Source: an uncultured Oscillibacter sp. (GTDB lineage Bacteria; Bacillota; Clostridia; Oscillospirales; Oscillospiraceae). From it: 64,000 bases of DNA. This document shows positions 25,642 to 34,568 of the stretch, piece by piece. The notes beneath the pieces are model-generated. The model saw nothing but the letters and a program-made list of their open reading frames with translations. It was not told where the DNA came from and made no database searches. The stretch lies in NCBI RefSeq assembly GCF_947654275.1, contig NZ_CANTJS010000011.1, positions 1 through 64,000 of the forward strand, written 5' to 3'. The position numbers were made by a program, and so were the translations under genes. How positions within the stretch are numbered: the stretch's first letter is position 1; the number at the start of each line of letters is the position of its first letter.

Positions 25642-25720
25642 GCGCCGGTCTGCTTCAAAACCGGCGGTTTTCCGCCGCTCTGCCGGGGAACACGGCTCCG
25701 GCTGACCCTGAATAACTGCA

Positions 25721-25759
25721 CCCCGCCGTTCCTGCCTGGGCAGGACCGGCGGGGTTTTT
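25721..25759 (+). terminator. terminator of the methionine operon
   Basis: CCCCGCCG...CGGCGGGG with an inner CCTGC/GCAGG pair, followed by TTTTT. It separates this operon from the convergent sigK 3' segment. Confidence 0.9.
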
Positions 25760-25771
25760 GCGGTGCGGGGC

Positions 25772-25872
25772 TCAAGAGGATTCCCGGACGCCACCGGCCT
25801 TGGGCGGCGGGCTGTCCTGAAGGGCCTCCCGGAGCTTTTCCAGGGCCCGTTTTTCGATGCGGGACACATAGC
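25772..25872 (-). CDS. sigK: sigK segment 3 (C-terminal), separated by element B
   Basis: On the minus strand GGCCGCTATGTGTCCCGCATC opens into RYVSRIEKRALEKLREALQD and ends GGVRESS-stop. This is the canonical end of SigK region 4.2 (SYVSRIEKRAL). It has no start codon or ribosome site of its own. The upstream part of the gene lies 9.8 kb away, with the shared core GCTATGTRTCCCGC at both breakpoints. The segment is intact, without stops, as expected of a functional split gene rather than decay. Confidence 0.93.
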
Positions 25873-25895
25873 GGCCCGGGTATTGTAAACGATGC
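25859..25895. other. attachment site of element B, downstream junction
   Basis: Core GCGGGACACATAGC (plus strand) at 25859-25872 is followed by spacer and arm TGTAAACGATGC at 25884-25895. The mate is at 35664-35698. Confidence 0.85.
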
Positions 25896-25917
25896 GGTGT
25901 GTGATTTTGTGCCGGTT

Positions 25918-27492
25918 TTAGTCGGTTTCCAGCTGTTTGAATCGGAATTTGATGATGATTTGTTTATCCGTGGTCAGCTCCACCCGTTCGATGAGGCTGA
26001 CCAGCAGCTCCCGGTTGGCGGAGGCGGTTTCCAGGAACCGCTCCGTCAATTTCTTTGCCAGATCCATTTGCTCTGCCGGGGAGTAGTCCGGGTGGTCCAA
26101 CTGGTTGAGCCGCTGCTCTAGAGCGGTCCGGTCGGCCTTGACCTTGGCGTAGATGCGCTGGAAGTCGGCCTCGTCCAGGACGCCGCCCAGCTTATCCATG
26201 TAGACCTTGTCCAGGTGGGCGGTCAGGCTGTCGATTTTGGCTTTGAGGGAGTTGATCTCCTTTTCGTTGTCTGCCTCGGCAATGGCTTTGGCCACCGCCC
26301 TCTGTGCCTGGGGCAGAAGCTGGTCCGCTTGCAGATAGGCCCCGCAGACCTCCCGTACTTTTTCGACTACCGCTTGGGTGACGGTTTCCTCCTTGATGGT
26401 GTGGCTGGTACAGACCCCCGCCTTGGTGAACCGCTGGTAGGTCCGACAAACAAAGTACAGCCGGTCCTCCCCTGCCGCATTCTTGCGGTTCAGCACCGCC
26501 AGCGGATAGCCGCACTCGTGGCAAAAGATCAGTCCCTTGAGCAGAAAGTCGTAAGTGCGACTGCGTGTATGCTTCCGGCTGTTAACCAGTGCCCGCACCT
26601 TGTCGAAAGTTTCCCGGTCAATGATGGGTTCGTGGGTACCCTCCACAACGATCCAGTCCCGTCTGTCCTGCTTGATGCACTTCTTGGATTTGTAATTGAT
26701 CTTCCGAGTGCGGCCCTGCACCATGCTCCCGATATAGGTCTCATTTTGCAGCATATCGGAAATGCGTTCGCTGCTCCACAAGCCGGTGTAAGGGCCGGGA
26801 TTGGCTACAGGCAGTCCGGCGTAGGTGGCGGGGGTGGGGACTCCCTCGTTGTTCAGCTGGGCAGCGATTTGGCGGCAGCTTATTCCCTCCAAGGCCATGC
26901 CAAAAATACGCCGGACCATTGGGGCTACGTCCTCGTCAATGACAATCCTGTTCTTCTCTGTGGGGTGCATCTTATAGCCATAGACCGGCTTGCCACCGAT
27001 GAACAGGCCCTTGCGCTGCTTGTCGTGCTTGACGCTGGAAATCTTCTTGGAGATGTCCTTGGCGTACATATCGTTCATGATAGCGCGGAAGGGTGTGATG
27101 TCGTTGGCGGTGGAGTCCACCCCGGTGTCGATGCCGTCCAGTAGGGAGATGTAGCGTACCCGGTGCTCGGGGAAGTACCGCTCCATGTAGTGGCCGGTCA
27201 GGATGTAGTCACGACCCAGACGGCTCAGGTCCTTGGTAATGACCATGTTGACCTTCCGGGCCTCAATGTCGGCAATCATGCGCTGGAAATTCGGGCGGTC
27301 GAAGTTCGTACCGCTCCAGCCGTCATCGATGTATGTGTCATAAACGCTAAGCCGATGCTGCTGGACAAATTCATTGAGCAGGGATTGCTGGTTGTTGACG
27401 CTCTCGGATGGGCCCTCGTTCTCATCCTCCTTTGATAATCTGATGTATAATGCCGCATGGTAGTCCATGGGGTTGCTTATCTCTAAATACAT
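25918..27492 (-). CDS. large serine recombinase of element B
   Basis: 524 residues from ATG behind GGAGGTACGAT. The N-terminal resolvase domain has the catalytic serine in LYIRLSKEDE and the conserved KDLSRLGRDY region. A recombinase domain (GKPVYGYKMHPTEKN...) and a zinc-ribbon domain (GLIFCHECGYPLAV; CRTYQRF...CTSH) follow, then a coiled coil near residues 410-480. It ends 23 bases from the element's inverted arm and reads toward the sigK 3' segment. It is the likely excisionase for element B, analogous to SpoIVCA of the Bacillus skin element. Confidence 0.92.
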   Translation of the reverse strand: MYLEISNPMDYHAALYIRLSKEDENEGPSESVNNQQSLLNEFVQQHRLSVYDTYIDDGWSGTNFDRPNFQRMIADIEARKVNMVITKDLSRLGRDYILTGHYMERYFPEHRVRYISLLDGIDTGVDSTANDITPFRAIMNDMYAKDISKKISSVKHDKQRKGLFIGGKPVYGYKMHPTEKNRIVIDEDVAPMVRRIFGMALEGISCRQIAAQLNNEGVPTPATYAGLPVANPGPYTGLWSSERISDMLQNETYIGSMVQGRTRKINYKSKKCIKQDRRDWIVVEGTHEPIIDRETFDKVRALVNSRKHTRSRTYDFLLKGLIFCHECGYPLAVLNRKNAAGEDRLYFVCRTYQRFTKAGVCTSHTIKEETVTQAVVEKVREVCGAYLQADQLLPQAQRAVAKAIAEADNEKEINSLKAKIDSLTAHLDKVYMDKLGGVLDEADFQRIYAKVKADRTALEQRLNQLDHPDYSPAEQMDLAKKLTERFLETASANRELLVSLIERVELTTDKQIIIKFRFKQLETD

Positions 27493-27531
27493 ATCGTACC
27501 TCCAGAGATAAGCGGCCATTCATCGTATGTA

Positions 27532-27672
27532 TCATACAATATAGTCTGGGTGGTTTGCAACGTTGTGAAGCTCCTTTTTGAGAAAAAGTTCTAAGGAATT
27601 TAAGATGATTTGCTGGACATCCGGTGCATCTTTCGTACAGAGAGTGATCACAGTCAACTCTTGCGGTTTCAC
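27532..27672 (-). CDS. small 46-residue protein upstream of the element B recombinase
   Basis: GTG start behind CAGGAGGTG; absent from the ORF track. The sequence runs KPQELTVITLCTKDAPDVQQ and ends in HPDYIV. It is acidic to neutral with a predicted helix in the middle. Its stop lies 40 bases before the recombinase start, so the two are co-transcribed. No family was recognised. Its position makes it a candidate recombination directionality factor or regulator, which is inference only. Confidence 0.6.
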   Translation of the reverse strand: MKPQELTVITLCTKDAPDVQQIILNSLELFLKKELHNVANHPDYIV

Positions 27673-27728
27673 GGAAACACCTCCTGATCTGAGATGTTAA
27701 ACTATATTCGCCGCCCCTGCGGAATAGC

Positions 27729-28115
27729 CTAAAGGTACGCCCGCAAATTCCTTTGCAGAGCAGTACAGTACTCGCGGAACAGTACCGGGTCAACCATGTG
27801 CTGAATGATTGCATAGGGCGGGAAGCACCTGTCCCATTCATACGCGGCATAAATCAAAGCCATCGTAGGGGTGTTTCCAACTTCATCTAAATTTTCTGCG
27901 ATTATTTGAAGAAATGCCTGCTGGTATCTGGCTGAAACTCTCTTCCGTGACACATAATGGATCAACGATCGTGCTCCGGCACGGGCATTTGCTTCGGCGG
28001 CATCCGAGGTCCAGGCACCGCGCTCCAAATCAATGCCGCTCAAACTGAGCGAATCAACAAAATCAGCGTGGTTCTCACGCAGAACCTTTTGGACCCTCAG
28101 TTCCATTAAATTCAT
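27729..28115 (-). CDS. hypothetical protein, 128 residues
   Basis: ATG behind GAAAGGACATG. The protein is mainly alpha-helical by eye (MELRVQKVLRENHADFVDSL; IHYVSRKRVSARYQQAFLQI) with no membrane segment or recognised motif. It lies upstream of, and on the same strand as, the small protein and recombinase of element B. No function is proposed. Confidence 0.65.
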   Translation of the reverse strand: MNLMELRVQKVLRENHADFVDSLSLSGIDLERGAWTSDAAEANARAGARSLIHYVSRKRVSARYQQAFLQIIAENLDEVGNTPTMALIYAAYEWDRCFPPYAIIQHMVDPVLFREYCTALQRNLRAYL

Positions 28116-28149
28116 AAAATCATGTCCTTTCGTTAAGTTTTACTTGTAT

Positions 28150-28187
28150 GAAAAAAGGCCCGCTCCTTGGAAGAGCAGACCTTTGAG
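28150..28187 (-). terminator. attenuator-like hairpin before the 128-residue gene
   Basis: On the minus strand AAAGGTCTGCTC pairs with GAGCGGGCCTTT and runs into TTTTTT. It lies about 40 bases before the start of the downstream gene, so it could attenuate expression of the recombinase-side operon. Confidence 0.5.
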
Positions 28188-28334
28188 AGCTATGCGTCGC
28201 AGCATATGGCTGATATTTTTTGTTTTTCCGTTTAGAAATATAATGAACGAGATGTATACACGCGACATCAGCAATTGTTTGCGCGTGTAACAAAGTTTTT
28301 GAAAAATTATTTTTGTGACTTTGGTGTAATAAAC

Positions 28335-28363
28335 TTGATTTGTGAGCATAAATATGATATGCT
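28335..28363 (+). promoter_or_regulatory. sigma-A promoter for the DUF4143 ATPase gene
   Basis: TTGATT and TATGCT with a 17-base spacer, 21 bases before the start codon region. Confidence 0.6.
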
Positions 28364-28383
28364 TAACCTAAAAGAGGACGGTG

Positions 28384-29700
28384 ATGATTATGCAAAAACC
28401 CATTCTGAAAAAGCGTGATCTTTATCTAAACCGTATGATAGCATTTCAAGACACTGAGATGATCAAAGTCATAACTGGAATTCGTCGTTGTGGAAAATCC
28501 AGTCTCATGAAACTGATGGCTCAGCACTTGCGTGAAAACGGCATAGCCCAGGATCAGATACTGGAAATGAACTTTGAGTCCATGAGCTTTCCTGATATGG
28601 ATGTCAGAGGCTTTTACGAATATGTGAAAGCCCGTATCCTGCCTGAGCAACGAATGTACTTGTTTTTTGACGAAGTGCAGAGAATCGCAGGTTGGGAAAA
28701 TGCTGTCAACTCCTTCCGTGTAGATTTTGACTGTGATATTTACATCACCGGTTCTAATGCCTATTTGCTTTCGTCTGAGTTGTCCACCTACCTTTCGGGT
28801 CGATATGTTGAGATCAAGGTACTCCCCCTTTCTTTTAAGGAGTTTTTAGATTTCCACGGCTACACCGTGACTGAAAAGAAATCGCCTACTGGAGCACTGA
28901 AGCGTCGGATCACAGACCAGGACGGCGATATTTACGATGAGCGGGAACTGTTCAATGAATATGCCCGGTTCGGTGGTATGCCTATGTTGGCAGATGTGGG
29001 TCTGGAAATTGACCGTGTAACAGCGGCGCTGGACGGAGTGTACTCCGCCGCTGTTGTCAACGATATTCTGGAGCGTGAAAAGCGGAAGGGTCGCCGTACC
29101 ATCACTGACCCGATCCTGCTCCGGAAAATTATCATGTTTTTGGCGGACAATATTGGCAACAACGTGTCGGCGACCTCTATTGGCAACACGCTGGTCAATG
29201 AGGGCCTGTTAGAAGAAAAAGGCCGCAGGAAACCTGCGGTGCATACCATCCAGAGTTATATTGAGGCATTACTGGAGGCGTATATCTTCTATGAGATCAA
29301 GCGATTCGACATTAAGGGTAAAGAGTATCTGCGGACGCTGGGAAAATACTATATCGTGGACATGGGCCTGCGGAACTATTTGTTAGGTTATCGGGATGGG
29401 GACAGTGGCCACATTCTGGAAAACATTATCTATTTTGAGCTACTAAGGCAGGGATATGATGTGGCCATTGGGAAGATTGACAACCAGGAAGTAGACTTTA
29501 TTGCCACAAAGGCGGATGAGAAGAAGTATATTCAGGTTACAGAGAACATGAACGCCCCAGAGACTAGGGATCGTGAACTTGCCCCATTGCGAAAAATCAG
29601 GGATAACTACGAAAAAATGGTGATTGCGTTGGATTGTGCTTTGACGCATACACAGGATGGGATTAAAATTATAAAAGCATTAGATTTCCTGTTATTTTAA
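28384..29700 (+). CDS. AAA-family ATPase with DUF4143 C-terminal domain
   Basis: 438 residues. Walker A GIRRCGKSSLM is near residue 32, Walker B YLFFDEVQRIAGWE near 96, sensor TGSNAYLLSSELSTYLSGRY follows, and a DUF4143-type C-terminus includes YYIVDMGLRNYLLG with a nuclease-like NQEVDFIA stretch. This family is common as stand-alone genes in bacteria and archaea and its role is unclear. GTG, ATG 28384 and ATG 28390 are all possible starts. The composition is more AT-rich than the chromosome around. Confidence 0.85.
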   Translation: MIMQKPILKKRDLYLNRMIAFQDTEMIKVITGIRRCGKSSLMKLMAQHLRENGIAQDQILEMNFESMSFPDMDVRGFYEYVKARILPEQRMYLFFDEVQRIAGWENAVNSFRVDFDCDIYITGSNAYLLSSELSTYLSGRYVEIKVLPLSFKEFLDFHGYTVTEKKSPTGALKRRITDQDGDIYDERELFNEYARFGGMPMLADVGLEIDRVTAALDGVYSAAVVNDILEREKRKGRRTITDPILLRKIIMFLADNIGNNVSATSIGNTLVNEGLLEEKGRRKPAVHTIQSYIEALLEAYIFYEIKRFDIKGKEYLRTLGKYYIVDMGLRNYLLGYRDGDSGHILENIIYFELLRQGYDVAIGKIDNQEVDFIATKADEKKYIQVTENMNAPETRDRELAPLRKIRDNYEKMVIALDCALTHTQDGIKIIKALDFLLF

Positions 29701-29741
29701 TCCATATAAATGAAATTAGATATATATACTTTCAACTCTAG

Positions 29742-30583
29742 AGTCTGTTTTAAAACCGTCAAAGTAACCAGATAAGGATACAGGCAAGACAGACAACAGC
29801 ACGGAAATAAAGAGCTTTCTTCTCGTATCTGGTGGCGAAGCGGCGGTTGTTTTTCAGTTTGTGGAACAGATTTTCAACCAGATGGCGTTCTTTGTAAGTA
29901 TACCAGTCAGTTTTTCTGGGATGCCTGGCGGTGATACGGCTTGGAATTACTGCAATTCCGCCCCGTTCCTCCAACCAACGCACAAACTTATCGCTGTCAT
30001 AGCCTTTATCTGCCAATATGAGTTTGCCATTCAGATCAAAGGGCTCCAACAGCGCCTGTGCCATACAGATATCATTTCGGTTCCCACTGGAGAGCAAAAA
30101 GCGCAATGGATTCCCAAGCCTATCCGTCACCGCATGGACTTTCGTGGTTAAGCCCCCTCTGCTCCGTCCGGTTTCCTCGTGATATCCCCTTTTTTGCTCC
30201 CACTGGCGTGCTGGTGGACTTTGATCGTGGTGCTGTCCAGCATCAGCGTTGTTCCGTCCACCAAATCCTGCTCAATCAGGGCTGTGAGAATGTTTTCCCA
30301 TACTCCGGATTTTGTCCATGCCCGAAACCGGCTGTATACGCTTTGCCATGGCCCGAACCGATCTGGTAAATACCGCCATGGTATTCCGGTGTTCAGCCAA
30401 TACAGGATCCCGTTAAGCATTTCCCGGTTGCTTTTTCCTGGCCGCCCTCCTTGCGGTTTCTTTTCAGGCGGAAACTTATCCTTGATCCTATTCCATTGTT
30501 GTTCGCTTATTTCATGTCTTTTCATGTGCTTTATTTTATCATCTTTGTGCTTTGCACACAATATCTAAGTTTTAAAACAGACG
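29742..30583 (-). mobile_element. IS5-family (IS427-like) insertion sequence
   Basis: 842 bp. Terminal inverted repeats GTCTGTTTTAAAAC / GTTTTAAAACAGAC are perfect over 14 bases. A CTAG sequence flanks both ends (29738-29741 and 30584-30587), consistent with a target duplication. It contains a two-frame transposase. Confidence 0.9.
29759..30525 (-). CDS. IS5-family transposase, two overlapping frames
   Basis: The upstream frame starts MKRHEISEQQWNRIKDKF and holds the first catalytic Asp region (LMLDSTTIKVHQHA). The downstream frame has ILADKGYDSDKF and the YKERHLVENLFHKLK block with the catalytic Glu. The frames meet at an A6G run (AGCAAAAAAGG), a classic -1 slippery site used by IS427-group elements, so this is probably programmed frameshifting and not damage. 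The ends of the element are intact, so it may be active. Confidence 0.85.
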
Positions 30584-30696
30584 CTAGCTATTAGAATATT
30601 TGCTATAGCTATTCAGAGTCTCTGTAAATAAGGTTATTTCGAATATTGACCGAATATGCCTTGAGATTCCTAACATGCTTACTAGGATGTGAATGG

Positions 30697-31510
30697 ATGC
30701 AGCCCTTTTTAAAATGGCCAGGTGGGAAACGATGGTTTGTCGCCAATTATTGCCGAATATTTCCCCAAGAATATAACGCATATTTTGAGCCGTTTCTAGG
30801 TGGAGGTTCTGTGTTTTTCTATCTTATGCCACAACAAGCTACGATTTCGGATATAAATTCTGATTTAATAAATATATACTGTGTTATGGCTAATAATCCA
30901 TTGCGGCTAAAAGTACTAATGAGCGCATATCAAGAAAATCATTGTAAGGAGTATTACTACAATGTGCGAAGTGCTATTCCGGATGATCCAGTAGTGCGTG
31001 CAGCTCGATTTTTATATTTGAATAGAACGTGCTTTAATGGTACGTATCGTGTAAATCAGCATGGTGACTTTAATGTACCAATAGGTACTCGAAAATATTT
31101 TGTAGATGATATAGAAATATTTGAAGAATATTCTCGGGTTCTTCAAAATGCACGTATCCGATCACAGGATTTTGTAAAAACTATCCGAGATGCAGGAGAG
31201 GGAGATTTGAGCTTTGCAGACCCTCCTTATACCATTGCGCATAATCAGAACAGCTTTGATTAAATACAATGAAAGATTGTTTTCATGGAGAGACCAAACT
31301 CGATTATTAAATGCACTTGTGAGGGCTAGAGCACGTGGAGCAATCATTGTTGCAACCAATGCACTATATCTACAATTGGAACAGATGTATTTTGATTATG
31401 GTTTTTATACATATACGCTAAATAGATTTAGTTCAATATCGGGAAATGCAAATGGGCGTAAACGTCAAGAGGAACTTTTAATTACTTCATTTCCTGTGGA
31501 ATTGGAGTAG
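30697..31510 (+). pseudogene. dam: Dam-type DNA adenine methylase, frameshifted
   Basis: The first frame starts MQPFLKWPGGKRW (SAM-binding motif I, with FEPFLGGGSVFF) and reaches the catalytic DPPY motif, then stops at HNQNSFD. The next frame continues ALIKYNERLFSWRDQTRLL, where Dam proteins normally continue. Removing the G in CTTTGATTAAA joins the frames. It would methylate N6 of adenine, typically in GATC. Either real inactivation or a single-base sequence error; the site is not a long homopolymer. It heads the unknown operon downstream and is AT-rich. Confidence 0.8.
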
Positions 31511-31563
31511 ACACCATTGCTATAATTTACTTAAATAGAAAGCCTCTATGAGAGGAGTAACAT

Positions 31564-32769
31564 ATGACTCGAATTGCGTTGATTAGTGATATTCATTTTG
31601 GTCAATTTTCTCGCACATCAGAGTTTTCTGTTCCAGGAGAAAAAATTAGAGATGAAAATACTGGAGGGGAATCGATAAAAGAAAGCATGGTTTCGCTTCT
31701 TAAAGATAAAAGCATATCGTATCTCTGCATTGCCGGCGATTTAACTTCTTTAGGAAGCCCTCAGGAGTTTGTGTACTGTGAGAAAATGATTCTGGATATT
31801 GCTGAACAATTGGAAATCCCATTAAGTAATATTCTGCTGGGGTTGGGTAATCATGATATTGATTGGAACATATCAGAATTATTCAGCCAGTTTGATAAAT
31901 CAGATCCTGACTTCCCATTAGACATGGTAAAAGAAAAGTACAGGAAAGTTGCGGCCAGCGCATCCCTAGTAAATCTTGATACAATTTCTGCCCCCTTAAA
32001 ACCAGGCCCAGCCCCTTTCTCTGGGATAATTGAAACTAATGACTTTATTCTCTTTGTCCTTAACACAGGATGGTGCTGTACAAAGGAGCAGGCGAATAAA
32101 CCTGGAAAACTTGCGGTGGAACAACTCGAATGGTTTGATAAGGAAGCAATCAATTACAGGGACACAAAGAAATGGAAAATTATTCTAATGCATCACCATC
32201 CTTTTAACTATAGTTATCATATCGTGTGTCCAGATTATTCTACGTTAGAGGAAGGTAGCAATTTTCTTGATATTGCAGGCAAAAATGGTTTCCATTTGGT
32301 AATTCACGGGCATAGACATCATCCTCGAGCACAAACAATTTGGGAAACTGGATGGGCCCATCCCATTACATTTATTTGTGCAGGAAGTTTTGCAGTCAAT
32401 GCAATACATAGAAGTGGAGGTTCTATTCCGAACACTTTCCATATTATTGAATTAACTGATGAAGTAGGGGTGCTAGAACTTCGAAACTATCAATATTCGC
32501 CTGCCCAAGGATGGATTCCATTTTTGGAAAACATCCCAGAAACCCCTTTAGATAGTGTAATGATGTTCGGTAAGTTGTTTGATCCAAATACAATCGATAA
32601 GGCAATTGAATGTCTTCCAGATTCGGTAGAACTCCCATGGAATACCTTAGATGAGTGCCTGCGATTTATGCCATTTAGTGCACTAAACGAACAAATTAGG
32701 ACGAAATTTGTTGCAACCCATAATATGATTGGGCAGTTTCCGAATAGTGTTTTCCTACTCAGAAAATGA
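31564..32769 (+). CDS. calcineurin-like metallophosphoesterase
   Basis: 401 residues. All metal-binding motifs are present: SDIHFG, GDLTS, GNHDID, MHHHP and GHRHH. The first about 290 residues form the catalytic domain; the last 110 are unassigned. Ribosome site GAGAGGAG. It is followed after 8 bases by an ATPase gene and then by an unknown gene overlapping that one, so the three form an operon. In such defence-like settings the enzyme could cleave nucleic acid or a nucleotide signal; this is inference. Confidence 0.8.
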   Translation: MTRIALISDIHFGQFSRTSEFSVPGEKIRDENTGGESIKESMVSLLKDKSISYLCIAGDLTSLGSPQEFVYCEKMILDIAEQLEIPLSNILLGLGNHDIDWNISELFSQFDKSDPDFPLDMVKEKYRKVAASASLVNLDTISAPLKPGPAPFSGIIETNDFILFVLNTGWCCTKEQANKPGKLAVEQLEWFDKEAINYRDTKKWKIILMHHHPFNYSYHIVCPDYSTLEEGSNFLDIAGKNGFHLVIHGHRHHPRAQTIWETGWAHPITFICAGSFAVNAIHRSGGSIPNTFHIIELTDEVGVLELRNYQYSPAQGWIPFLENIPETPLDSVMMFGKLFDPNTIDKAIECLPDSVELPWNTLDECLRFMPFSALNEQIRTKFVATHNMIGQFPNSVFLLRK

Positions 32770-32777
32770 GGTGAACT

Positions 32778-34568
32778 ATGAAGAAGAGAATTGCAGATTT
32801 TATTAAAGGTTCCAGCCTACAGAATCCGTTTAGTGATAGCCAGGCACGCAATTTTTCGGACACAAAGCTCATCAATGAATTTTGCCCGATCTCTAATTAT
32901 TGGTCCCTATTTAATGATCAACACGAAATACTTCTTGGAACACGAGGCAGTGGAAAAACATTCTTGTTGAAAATGATGCGGTACTCTATGTTGAAACGCA
33001 TAGAAACTCCACAGGCACAGCAAATTGCAGAAAAAAAGGAATATATTGCACTATATGTCCCAATGTATCTCGAATTTGTCACCCATTTGACAAGTGCTGA
33101 TACCTCTGAAGAAAAACAAATTCAATTATTCCAATTTGCGTTTAATTGTTTATTGGCACAATCGTTGCTTGTTGAATTGAAAGAGATTCTGTCTGAAGAA
33201 AAAGATAAAGTAAAATGGGCTAAAACTAATATGGATCTCGCACTTGCACTTAATGATAGTTGGTTTGATGGCCATACCCAAAATGTAACCGATCTTTTTT
33301 CGCTAATGAACAGACTTAGGAAACTTTTTTACAACTTTGATGTAATAACCGGTGATATGAGTGCGATTCCGCCTGTATTCAAAAGACAAATAGGTGCATC
33401 ACTGCTGGCGGTTAAGGAGATGGTTGCAGAGCATCTAAGACTTAGCGAAGAACCAACATGGATAGTATGTATTGATGAGGCGGAATTTTTAAGTGAGCCA
33501 TTACTGCGTTGTATAAATAGTGTATTTCGCTCTGACTCTAGGCGTATTGCATTGAAAGTCGCAACACTACCTTACTATCATCGGACACTTCAAACATTAG
33601 ACCCTGATGTATCTGTATCTTCTGGAAATGATTTCAGCTATCGTGTTGTTGACATGAAGTATGATGATGTGGATTTTTATAATCTCACTAACACTCTAGT
33701 GTCCAATCGAATAAAAACTCGCTTTGACCCCTCTTTGCAAATTACAAAACTTGAAGATTTTTTAGGCGTATGTGGAGAAGATGCACAGATCGATTATTAT
33801 CGAGAGGAAGTTGGTCCAGAGTCAGCTACCTATGATGCAATTTTGGAAGATATTATTGCGGAGTTATCTGATGAGCGTAAGAAAAGTGTTGATAATTATT
33901 GCAACCTTCGAAAGACTATATATGATAAATTTGCTCCCATTTTTTATGTACGTTGTATGTATCAACTGTCTAGGAAAGGAAATACAAAACCAGGCTGGTA
34001 TGCAGGCAGCCAAATGGTTCGTAAAATAGCGCAAGGGAATCCGCGAGCTTTTATTCAGATAATGAATAAGCTGTTTGAAAAAGCTCGCACTTCGGAACTA
34101 AAACCGAAGGTTCAGCATGGAGTAATCATGGATTATGTTCACGCCTTTTGTGAATCGACACAAGCTCTGGAAAGTAATGGTCCGACTATATATCAGGAAT
34201 TACATATAATTGCGTTAAAATTGCATGATCATGTACATGATCATGAGATTAGATCTACCGGATGTAATTTTATCTTAAGTTTTGATAGCAATCAATCTTT
34301 TGAGTATGCAAGAAAATGGCTGCAACAGGCAATCGCGTACTCTAGAGTAACTGTTGACGAGGATACATTAATAAATGGAATCTCAAAAACAACTGTATTT
34401 CTATTAGCCAACACATACGCTGCGAAATATTGGCTTCCTATGAGAGCAGATGTTTCCCCCAAAAATATTGTTATTAGAAACCAACAAGTGGGAACCTATA
34501 TTGTAAAGATGCCTGGAAAAAAAGAGCCTCAAATCGAGCAGCTGTCACTTTTTGAGGAGGAATCTTAA
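32778..34568 (+). CDS. ORC/CDC6-like P-loop ATPase
   Basis: 596 residues. Walker A LLGTRGSGKTFLLKMM is near residue 53 and Walker B WIVCIDEAEFL near residue 231, followed by a sensor-like region (RIALKVATLPYYHRTL). The layout resembles ORC-CDC6/STAND-type ATPases found in anti-phage operons. The C-terminal half is alpha-helical and unassigned. The stop TAATG overlaps the next start by one base, showing tight coupling. Low GC and codon use differ from chromosomal genes around element B. Confidence 0.75.
   Translation: MKKRIADFIKGSSLQNPFSDSQARNFSDTKLINEFCPISNYWSLFNDQHEILLGTRGSGKTFLLKMMRYSMLKRIETPQAQQIAEKKEYIALYVPMYLEFVTHLTSADTSEEKQIQLFQFAFNCLLAQSLLVELKEILSEEKDKVKWAKTNMDLALALNDSWFDGHTQNVTDLFSLMNRLRKLFYNFDVITGDMSAIPPVFKRQIGASLLAVKEMVAEHLRLSEEPTWIVCIDEAEFLSEPLLRCINSVFRSDSRRIALKVATLPYYHRTLQTLDPDVSVSSGNDFSYRVVDMKYDDVDFYNLTNTLVSNRIKTRFDPSLQITKLEDFLGVCGEDAQIDYYREEVGPESATYDAILEDIIAELSDERKKSVDNYCNLRKTIYDKFAPIFYVRCMYQLSRKGNTKPGWYAGSQMVRKIAQGNPRAFIQIMNKLFEKARTSELKPKVQHGVIMDYVHAFCESTQALESNGPTIYQELHIIALKLHDHVHDHEIRSTGCNFILSFDSNQSFEYARKWLQQAIAYSRVTVDEDTLINGISKTTVFLLANTYAAKYWLPMRADVSPKNIVIRNQQVGTYIVKMPGKKEPQIEQLSLFEEES

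Noticed and set aside
27422-27850. 142-codon minus-strand ORF before recombinase B
   Set aside because: It is in a different frame from the 46-codon gene that has a good ribosome site, and it overlaps the recombinase and the 128-residue gene.
29759-30561. IS5 transposase as a broken pseudogene
   Set aside because: The two frames overlap at an A6G slippery site typical of the group, so programmed frameshifting is more likely.
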